This document shows positions 34,160 through 40,979 of a stretch of 64,000 bases of DNA, piece after piece. Position numbers and translations under genes: made by a program. How positions within the stretch are numbered: the first letter of the stretch is position 1; every line of letters starts with the position of its first letter. This DNA is from Candidatus Latescibacterota bacterium (GTDB lineage Bacteria > Latescibacterota > UBA2968 > UBA8231). The stretch lies in the NCBI GenBank assembly GCA_022827835.1, contig JAJEIO010000020.1, forward strand, positions 22,168 to 86,167, read 5' to 3'. Below the pieces are notes generated by a model that made no database searches, was not told the DNA's origin, and saw nothing but the letters and a program-made list of their open reading frames with translations.

Positions 34160-36100
34160 TCAGTAGGCTAAAACGACAACGCGCTGACGTGCCTCTTTGC
34201 GTTGGTCACTTTCTACTTCCAGCCGTAGCAGATACAATCCCGGCGCAGCCACCGACCCATCTGCTAAACGCCCGTCCCAGCGCAGCGAGACTCGGCCGCT
34301 CGCCGCCGTGCCCCGATCCACCGCCCCGATCCACCGTCCCGATAAGTCGTACAAATCCAGTAGTACTGGTACTGCACCAAAAAGGTTCAACAATTCGTAT
34401 TCGATCTCAAGGGCGTCATTGATTCCATCGCCGTTGGGCGTAAACACTGGCGAGGACAGCTTGAGCGCATTGACTGCTTTCTCCCCTACTTCGGCTAACT
34501 CTACACTCAGGGTGTTGCTATCGATCAGCGGATTGGCATCGCCTGGAGTTAATGCTTGCCGCACTTCAAAGGGCTTTTCGCTATCGGAGACCCGGCCAGA
34601 GAACACCGTTCCAAACTTGAACACCTCCACGGCGAAATCCACCTCGATCCGTTCGCTGGTTTGCTGCACGTCCATCCGTGGGATTTTGAGAACAAAGCCG
34701 ACGGCGTCCGAGCGCACGACCTCAAAGCCGACTTCCTGGCCGGCGATTCGCACGCCGCTGATGCTGGTCACTTCGACCGGCGTCGCAATCTCGATGGTGT
34801 CAAATCCCAAATCTTCGCGCTCGAATTGCGGCAGAATACTATAGGTAAACTGAGTAACGTCCCCGGCTGGAGCACTCGGTGGCGAAATTTCGGCCAACAC
34901 TTGCGTCGCTACTGGCGGGTCCGAGATGCTAAACTGTAAAAAGTCTAGCCGCCCACCCGCGTTCTTCTGGGCGGTAAAATCGGCTTTGAGCTGTACGTAG
35001 CGCCGCGGTTTATCAGCTTGCATCGGACCCGAACCGGCCGCAAAATCATAGGCCTGGCTCCACGGCTCCCAGTTCTGGGTATCGGGCGTAATCCCGGCCT
35101 TCTCGCCTTTGTTGAGCCTATCGTAGGCTCGGGCCGTAAGCGGCTGGCCCTTGGCGTCAAAGCGGCTCTGCTCGTCGCCGCGGAAGGTGAAGCGCCAATA
35201 GATGCTCGGGTCTGGCACATCGCCGCTGCGCATCACTAAGTCGATATGGGCACCGGTGTCAACTTCGCCCGACCAGCTCAAATCGCCCAAGGCCACCGGC
35301 TTGCCCAAGTCGATAATGCTGCTAGTATAGTTGGAGAAGGGCGCAAAACCTGAACCGTAGAGTTCCAACTCGGCCAATTCCCAAATCCCCCGCGTATTCT
35401 CCGGTGCGCGGAAAAGCAGCTTGCGGATCGGCTCGTCGGGCATCTTCAAGTCAATGATCGGCTGCGTATTGTCGCGGATATTGTAAATCACATCAAAGGC
35501 CACATAATCGCCCCGCGACCCGGCCTGAAGGTCTCGGTGGGGATCTTTGAGTGGGTCGCCGTCGCTGGTGCCGATAATGAAGCGCTCGACAAAGCGGTCG
35601 GTCAGGTGGCTGGGCCGCGGGTAGAACTTGACCCGGTCGATAAAGAACAGCCCGCCAAAATCGAAGATCAGGTTTTTGGTATTCGGCCCATGCGAGGCAA
35701 AATGACCGTCTCCCAGATAGGCCGTATTGGGATCCTCGTCCCAAATAAGCTCATCGTCGTCGTCGAACCCTCCCCAGCCGATCCAAGTCAGGTAGAGGAT
35801 ATCACCGAGAAAATCGGCCTGCGGCAAAAGTGGTGTCAGATTGACCGTGGGGTCGAGTTGCCGCGGCTCAATGTGACTGCTGGTCACCTCTAGCAAGTTG
35901 ATACTACCGTGCAAATCCTCGTCGATATCGGCCCAATCGATCTGCACGAACTCCACCCCTTCAACCGATGCCAACTCCGGCGCAGGCTGGTCAGTACCCC
36001 CGACCCGATAGATCGTTAGAGCACCAAGATCGCCTGCCCCTACCACCAGCGATCCCACCGTCCACCATGCGATTAGGTGTCTCATCTGGCTCATCCCCAT
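34160..36100 (-). CDS. B-type secreted surface protein (copy B3)
   Basis: A 646-residue exported protein. Candidate starts are ATGs at 36100, 36094 and 36085 (the track's 36106 is a TTG). I take 36100, right after the B4 stop. The signal is MRHLIAWWTVGSLVVGAGDLGA and the mature start LTIYRVGGTDQPAPEL. It is the copy closest to B1: PRQLDPTVNLTPLLPQADF, the GWGG loop, LIFDFGGLFFIDRVKFYPR, and the insertion LTARAYDRLNKGEKAGITPD. The terminal domain is VFTPNGDGINDALEIEYELL, ending RVVVLAY. This segment is almost the same as in B4, so the two share a recently homogenised C-terminus. It lies between B4 and the A-type array. Confidence 0.85.
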   Translation of the reverse strand: MGMSQMRHLIAWWTVGSLVVGAGDLGALTIYRVGGTDQPAPELASVEGVEFVQIDWADIDEDLHGSINLLEVTSSHIEPRQLDPTVNLTPLLPQADFLGDILYLTWIGWGGFDDDDELIWDEDPNTAYLGDGHFASHGPNTKNLIFDFGGLFFIDRVKFYPRPSHLTDRFVERFIIGTSDGDPLKDPHRDLQAGSRGDYVAFDVIYNIRDNTQPIIDLKMPDEPIRKLLFRAPENTRGIWELAELELYGSGFAPFSNYTSSIIDLGKPVALGDLSWSGEVDTGAHIDLVMRSGDVPDPSIYWRFTFRGDEQSRFDAKGQPLTARAYDRLNKGEKAGITPDTQNWEPWSQAYDFAAGSGPMQADKPRRYVQLKADFTAQKNAGGRLDFLQFSISDPPVATQVLAEISPPSAPAGDVTQFTYSILPQFEREDLGFDTIEIATPVEVTSISGVRIAGQEVGFEVVRSDAVGFVLKIPRMDVQQTSERIEVDFAVEVFKFGTVFSGRVSDSEKPFEVRQALTPGDANPLIDSNTLSVELAEVGEKAVNALKLSSPVFTPNGDGINDALEIEYELLNLFGAVPVLLDLYDLSGRWIGAVDRGTAASGRVSLRWDGRLADGSVAAPGLYLLRLEVESDQRKEARQRVVVLAY

Positions 36101-36102
36101 TC

Positions 36103-38028
36103 TCAATAGGCTAGGGCAATGACGCGCTGAAGCGCTTCCTTGCCTTGGTCGCTGTCAACTTCTAATCTCAGCAGATACAGCCCCGGCGCGGTCACGGCCC
36201 CATTCGCCAGCACTCCATCCCACGCCAGCGCGAATCGGCCACTCTCCGCCGTGCCCCGATGCACCATCCCTACCCGCCGTCCCGCTAGATCGTATAGCTC
36301 CAGCGCCACCGGCACTGCGCCGAAGAGGTTTAGCAGCTCGTATTCAATCTCGAGGGCGTCGTTAATTCCGTCGCCATTGGGCGTAAATACCGGCGAGGAC
36401 AGCTTGAGCGCGTTGACCGCCTTCTCCTCTACGTTGACCAGTCCCACGCTCAGGGTATTGCTATCCACCAGTGGATCGGCGTTCCCGGCAGTCAGTGCCT
36501 GCCGCACCTCGAAGGGCTTCTCGCTGTCGGAAATCCTCCCGGTAAATACCGTCCCGAACTTGAATACTTCCACCGCAAAGTCAATCTCAATTAGTTCGCC
36601 CGTCTGTTGCGGATCCATGCGCGGAATCCGCAATGCGAATCCTCGTGCATCCGAGCGCACAACGTCGAAGCTGACCTCTTGACCATCAATCCGCAACGCG
36701 TCGATGCTTGCAACCTCGACCGGGGTCTCAATCTCAATAGTATCAAACCCCAAATCCTCGTCGCGCAATTGGGGCAGAATCGCATAAGTAAAAGACGTCA
36801 CCTCGCCGGCGCGGGCGCTCGCCGGTGCGAGTTCGGCCAAGGCTTGAGTCGCCACCGGCGGGTCTGAGACGCTAAACTGCAAAAAGTCCAGACGCCCACC
36901 TGCTTCTTTCTGGGAAGTGAAATCAGCCCTGAACTGCACGTAACGACGCGGTCTGTCCGCTAGCAGCACGTCCTCTCCGGCGGCGAAGTTATATGGCGGG
37001 CTCCAGTCGGACCAGTTTTCAGTATCAGGTGTGACCCCAGCCTTTTCGCCCTTTTCCAATCGGTTGTACGTGCTGAGCGTCAAGGCAGTGCCATTGGTGC
37101 CGAAGCGACTGCGCTCGTCGCCGCGAAAAGTCAGACGCCAATAAGAATTGGGATCGTCGTCATCACCGCTGCGCATCGACAACGCCACTTCTGCCCCTCC
37201 CTCGGCCTCCCCCGACCACGTTAGATCGCCCAAACTCGCCATGCCGCCTAAGTCGATGACGTTGGTCATGTATTGGCTCTTGGGCGCGAAGCCAATACCG
37301 TAGAGTTCAAACTCGGCGATTTCCCAAACGCCTCGGGTGTTGGGCGGTGCTTCAAACATGAGTTGGCGGATAGGCTCATCCGGGATGCTCAACTCGATTA
37401 CCGACTGCGTGTTTTCGGTGATGTTGTACACCAAATCGTAATCGCGAAACTGGCCACCCTCGCCGCCGACGACGTACTCGCGCGTATTCTTCTTGAGTGG
37501 ATCTCCATCGCTGATGCCAATGACGAAGCGCTCGATGAAGCGGGTGTCGAGAAAACGTTCGCGGGGATAAAACTTGATGCGATCGACGATGAAGTTGCCG
37601 CCCAAGTCGAAGATCAGGAGTTTGTTTTTGACCCGGCCGTAGTCTCCGCCCCAATCGCCATCGCCGAGAAAGTGCGTCGTTGGGTCGCCGTCGAACATCG
37701 GTGCATCGCGGGCCGGAAAGTCGGCGAACCCGACGATCGTCTGCAAAGTCTCAATCCGGCCGCCGCGCTCGTCCAAAAGGGGCGTCAGGTTGACCGTCGG
37801 GTCTAGCTGCTGCGGCATAATCTCATCGGATGCGAGCACCATTTGTACCGCACTACCGTGTGCTTTAGAACTTATGGCCTCCCACTCAAGCTGGACAAAT
37901 TGATAGGGCACATCCAACTCGGGAGCAGGCAAATCCGCTGCGCCGATGCGGTAAATGGTCAGCGCATCGCTGCGACTACTCCATCCTATTACCGCTAAAA
38001 GCGCCAAAAGCCATAAGCCTCTCTTCAT
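36103..38028 (-). CDS. B-type secreted surface protein (copy B4)
   Basis: A 641-residue exported protein with signal MKRGLWLLALLAVIGWSSRSDA and mature start LTIYRIGAADLPAPEL. The N-terminal motif is PQQLDPTVNLTPLLDE. The discoidin-like domain contains PTTHFLGDGDWGG, LLIFDLGGNFIVDRIKFYPRE and VWEIAEFELYGIGF. The sandwich insertion is LTLSTYNRLEKGEKAGVTPD, then NWSDWSPPYNF. The CHU_C-like end is VFTPNGDGINDALEIEYELL, finishing RVIALAY. It is the first gene after a strong hairpin (38077-38102), so it may start a new transcription unit. A TATTAT stretch on the minus strand just after that hairpin is a possible -10 element. Its stop immediately precedes the B3 start. Confidence 0.85.
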   Translation of the reverse strand: MKRGLWLLALLAVIGWSSRSDALTIYRIGAADLPAPELDVPYQFVQLEWEAISSKAHGSAVQMVLASDEIMPQQLDPTVNLTPLLDERGGRIETLQTIVGFADFPARDAPMFDGDPTTHFLGDGDWGGDYGRVKNKLLIFDLGGNFIVDRIKFYPRERFLDTRFIERFVIGISDGDPLKKNTREYVVGGEGGQFRDYDLVYNITENTQSVIELSIPDEPIRQLMFEAPPNTRGVWEIAEFELYGIGFAPKSQYMTNVIDLGGMASLGDLTWSGEAEGGAEVALSMRSGDDDDPNSYWRLTFRGDERSRFGTNGTALTLSTYNRLEKGEKAGVTPDTENWSDWSPPYNFAAGEDVLLADRPRRYVQFRADFTSQKEAGGRLDFLQFSVSDPPVATQALAELAPASARAGEVTSFTYAILPQLRDEDLGFDTIEIETPVEVASIDALRIDGQEVSFDVVRSDARGFALRIPRMDPQQTGELIEIDFAVEVFKFGTVFTGRISDSEKPFEVRQALTAGNADPLVDSNTLSVGLVNVEEKAVNALKLSSPVFTPNGDGINDALEIEYELLNLFGAVPVALELYDLAGRRVGMVHRGTAESGRFALAWDGVLANGAVTAPGLYLLRLEVDSDQGKEALQRVIALAY

Positions 38029-38074
38029 ACTCGCAATCCCTGAGGTTTACAGAATGCACAAATCATAATACAAA

Positions 38075-38108
38075 GAGGGGGAGTAGAGCAACTCTACCCC
38101 CCCTCCTT
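38075..38108 (-). terminator. GC-rich hairpin between the CBM9-like gene and B4
   Basis: On the minus strand GGGGGGGTAGAG, loop TTG, CTCTACTCCCCC forms a stem of 6 plus 5 pairs with a single bulged base, followed by TCTTTGTATTATG. It sits about 35-65 bases after the stop of the CBM9-like gene, the right place for a Rho-independent terminator, though the T-tract is short. It could instead stabilise the 3' end of the upstream message. Confidence 0.55.
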
Positions 38109-38140
38109 ATTTGGTGCTTAAAACCGCTAGTTGTTCGTGC

Positions 38141-39067
38141 CTATTGGCCGAACGAAGCCTTGATGTGGCCCCAGCTATTGCCCTCGACAGACGTCGTCTG
38201 CTCCGGCAGCAACTCGGCCATGACCGGCAGCAGAATGTAGTCACTGCCGCAGGCACCATCGCCGTTGATGCAGGGCTGGCCACCCAACGCCCACTTAGCG
38301 GTGCGAGGATCGTCCGCACTCGGGCCGTTGTCGTTATCGACGACTTGAATACCAACGCCGATAATCTCGCCCTCGACAAAGTCGTGGAGGATGCTGTTTT
38401 CGGGGCTGTTGTGATCGAAATCATCCCAACCAACCGTGTACCACTCGGCCTGGAAGTTGGACTCGGTGCCGTGGGCACCATCGAGGTTGAAGGAGTCGGG
38501 GCAGCACGAATAAGGCTCTTTGTCGTGCCAAGTCGAGCTGCTCAGCCAGAACCAATAGAAGCCAAAAGGCTCGAGAGCCGGCCAGCGGTAGTGACCCGTC
38601 TGGTTGGTGCGGCCGTTGTTGCGGGCCCGTTCCTCTGCGTCTTCGTAGTCACCCGTCCAGAAGGCAAAGCGATCGGCGCTGTGGTCAGCATCGAGGAAAA
38701 TCTCAATGCTGTCGTCCTGACCGCAGCAGCCAAAGCCGCCAGCATCGCGATCCCAAATGTCATCGAAGCGGTCATAGACGTAATAGACGCGATCCAACTC
38801 GTCGTTCCAACCAACGGCGACGCGGAAGTTGAGGTTGGCAGTATCGATCTCGCGACCGATGTCGCCCTCTGCGACTTCCGTCTGGAAGATGTCGATCCAC
38901 AACTCCGCCGGCAACACGTTCCACTCGGAGATGTCGCCATCCAAGTTGGGAAGGTGGGTCGACGGCCACTGCCACGCCCCGAAGATCTGGCCTTCTGGGA
39001 AGTGGGCGAGGCTAGCCGTGCTAGTCAGCATCAACGCCGTAGCGGCGAAAGCTAACAATTTTTTCAT
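38141..39067 (-). CDS. Secreted CBM9/DOMON-like carbohydrate-binding protein, cysteine-rich
   Basis: A 308-residue exported protein. Signal: MKKLLAFAATALMLTSTASLA. The mature part opens with the hallmark of CBM9-like domains (NLDGDISEWNVLP) and continues AVGWNDELDRVYYVYDRFDD, GQDDSIEIFLDADHS and FQAEWYTVGWDDFD, consistent with a single beta-sandwich filling the protein. Three cysteine clusters (GFGCCGQDD, YSCCPDS, CINGDGACG) would form disulfides outside the cytoplasm; this is unusual for the family. No catalytic motif is seen and there is no CHU_C-like tail, so it should be free in the periplasm or secreted by another route. A very strong ribosome binding site (AGGAGG) and a structured leader suggest high, possibly regulated expression. 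Confidence 0.75.
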   Translation of the reverse strand: MKKLLAFAATALMLTSTASLAHFPEGQIFGAWQWPSTHLPNLDGDISEWNVLPAELWIDIFQTEVAEGDIGREIDTANLNFRVAVGWNDELDRVYYVYDRFDDIWDRDAGGFGCCGQDDSIEIFLDADHSADRFAFWTGDYEDAEERARNNGRTNQTGHYRWPALEPFGFYWFWLSSSTWHDKEPYSCCPDSFNLDGAHGTESNFQAEWYTVGWDDFDHNSPENSILHDFVEGEIIGVGIQVVDNDNGPSADDPRTAKWALGGQPCINGDGACGSDYILLPVMAELLPEQTTSVEGNSWGHIKASFGQ

Positions 39068-39088
39068 TGTTGAAACCTCCTATATAAG

Positions 39089-39139
39089 GTTTAAAATAAA
39101 AGGCGGTGTCACCACCTGGCGCTGTTGGCGACCGCCTTT
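39089..39139 (-). terminator. Hairpin plus T-rich run in the leader of the CBM9-like gene
   Basis: On the minus strand AAGGCGGT and ACCGCCTT are separated by 23 bases that can pair further (GGTGGTG region), followed by TTTATTTTAAACC. This is the form of an intrinsic terminator. It would end the upstream operon (C-type protein, barrels, membrane-TPR). Only about 22 bases lie between it and the CBM9-like ATG, too few for a separate promoter, so either the gene is reached by read-through or the element works as an attenuator in its 5' leader. Confidence 0.6.
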
Positions 39140-39223
39140 ACTTGAGAGCATTTCCACCGAACACTCCCTGTGTAAAACCGTCAACTAACAAAAAAAGGAT
39201 TGGATAATTTGTCAATGATTTTC

Positions 39224-40966
39224 TCAGCGCGTGTCCTCGGCCAGTGCAGTGCCCGTAGCCCACGGCATCGCGCTGCGGCTCAATTCTTTGCGTTGAGCGG
39301 CCTTTTCTAGGTCGCGGACTAGAGCGGAAACTCGGACATACTCTGCTCTATTTCCCTGCTTTTTATACACTTGAGACAATGCCTGATGTGCGCGAATATA
39401 CTGGCTATCCTCCTCAATTGACCGCTTGAAAGCCCGCTCCGCCTCGACTAGCTTGCCCATTTTCCAATAATCCACGCCTAGATTGTAATGGGCCTGGGCC
39501 ATTTCTGGATCCAAGTCGATGGCCTTGCGGTGGAGTTCTATGGCTCGATTCGGGTCGCCAGATAGCGAATAGGCAATGCCGAGATGGGTATAAGCCGGCG
39601 CAAATTCAGGATCCAGGGCCACCGCTTTTTGGTGCTCTTCTATCGCGCGCTCGTACTGACCTTGTTTCACGTAGGCCCGGCCCAAGTCGTCGTGAGTTTT
39701 GCCCACATTCGGCGTCATCCGCGCCATGTATTCTCCCATTTCCAGATCCGATACCGAATAGGTGGCATCGCTCCAAGCCAAAAAGAGAATGGGTACGCCG
39801 AAATAGAGCACTTGCCGCCCGGTCTCAAAGGCATAGCGCAACCCCACCCAGCGTCCAACGCTTTCCTGTAGCCTTTCGCGCAGCCCCTTCCGGTCGGCTG
39901 CGACTGCTTCGCCCTCGTCTCCAGCAACGAGATTCTGGCGGATCTCTTTTTTGCGCACCTTCCACATAAAACCGTCGTAGTAATAGTGCAGAAAAGCCGA
40001 AGCGGCGATGATGACCTTGGCCACATCGTACATCAGGTAGTTCTCCGTTGCTCGGGCCAAGGCCTCAATTCCGCCATAAGCCAAGATCAAAATCACGTAG
40101 AACAACACGATGCGAAAGCGGCCATCGGAGAACAGGAAGCGGAAGAAGGACGCGCCCAACTCCTTCGAGCGCTTGAGCACCCCGTGGTTGTAAATCCAGA
40201 CGATGGCAAAGTACTGAATATCGTGGGCCAAGGCCGTAATCGCGTAGCCGAGGATGATGTCTTCTAAGACGATATAGGCATAATAAACAGTGGCAAAGGT
40301 CGTCAGCGAAATTGCCAGCTTCGGCCAAACCACTGGTATGCCCCGCGCCCGCTCAAAGACCATGTTTGCCACATAGAGAACAGCTATTCCAACAGCCAGA
40401 TAGAAAACCCACTCTCTAAACTCTAAGAGAGACTCCGGTGTGATCCAGGTGTACAGGCCGAAGCCATAGCGGTGGCAGCGCTCGAGGAAATTGATCAGGT
40501 AATGGGGGCTGTCGATGATGATATAGCCGAACCAAACGGCCGTCAGCCACCAATCCAGCCGCGAACTGAGGAGTGAGGGCTTGCGGCGCTTGACATCGTA
40601 GATCCTCATGAAGCCGTAGTGCTGCATGAAGAAATGCCACAGGTCCCATAAGGCCAAGAAGATGAAGAAGCCCAGATGGCCGTTGAATACACTCCAAGCC
40701 ACGAAGGCTGTTACTACCAGCGGCGAGACGAGGAAGGTCGCCTTGTGGCGGTCGAAAAGCTCTCTTTCGCCATAGGCGCGCATGAAGCCGGGTAAGTGAT
40801 GGCCCACCGCAAAGAACGCCAACACGAACCAAGCAATGTCGGCCGAACTGAAGTACTGTGAGGCAATGAGCAACGCAACCAGCGATAAAAGAGGCGTGCC
40901 GATAAAAAAGATCGCATCGCAGTCGCGATTGATGATCCAACCCTGCACAGTAGAGACACCACTCAT
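39224..40966 (-). CDS. Polytopic membrane protein with membrane histidines, fused to TPR repeats
   Basis: A 580-residue inner-membrane protein. Residues 1-400 hold about 8-10 hydrophobic helices; residues 415-550 form about four TPR units (DLGRAYVKQGQYERAIEEHQ, HLGIAYSLSGDPNRAIELHR, NLGVDYWKMGKLVEAERAFK). The membrane part carries histidines at helix ends: VGHHLPGF (56-57), WHFFMQHYG (111, 116), AHDIQYF (248), LHYYYDGF (327). This spacing recalls membrane-bound metal-dependent oxygenases, but I cannot match a known family, so any catalytic role is speculation. It is the fourth gene of the operon beginning with the C-type protein and the two barrels, 14 bases after barrel 2. The TPR part could serve as an assembly platform. 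Confidence 0.7.
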   Translation of the reverse strand: MSGVSTVQGWIINRDCDAIFFIGTPLLSLVALLIASQYFSSADIAWFVLAFFAVGHHLPGFMRAYGERELFDRHKATFLVSPLVVTAFVAWSVFNGHLGFFIFLALWDLWHFFMQHYGFMRIYDVKRRKPSLLSSRLDWWLTAVWFGYIIIDSPHYLINFLERCHRYGFGLYTWITPESLLEFREWVFYLAVGIAVLYVANMVFERARGIPVVWPKLAISLTTFATVYYAYIVLEDIILGYAITALAHDIQYFAIVWIYNHGVLKRSKELGASFFRFLFSDGRFRIVLFYVILILAYGGIEALARATENYLMYDVAKVIIAASAFLHYYYDGFMWKVRKKEIRQNLVAGDEGEAVAADRKGLRERLQESVGRWVGLRYAFETGRQVLYFGVPILFLAWSDATYSVSDLEMGEYMARMTPNVGKTHDDLGRAYVKQGQYERAIEEHQKAVALDPEFAPAYTHLGIAYSLSGDPNRAIELHRKAIDLDPEMAQAHYNLGVDYWKMGKLVEAERAFKRSIEEDSQYIRAHQALSQVYKKQGNRAEYVRVSALVRDLEKAAQRKELSRSAMPWATGTALAEDTR

Positions 40967-40979
40967 GTCGTGGATTTAT

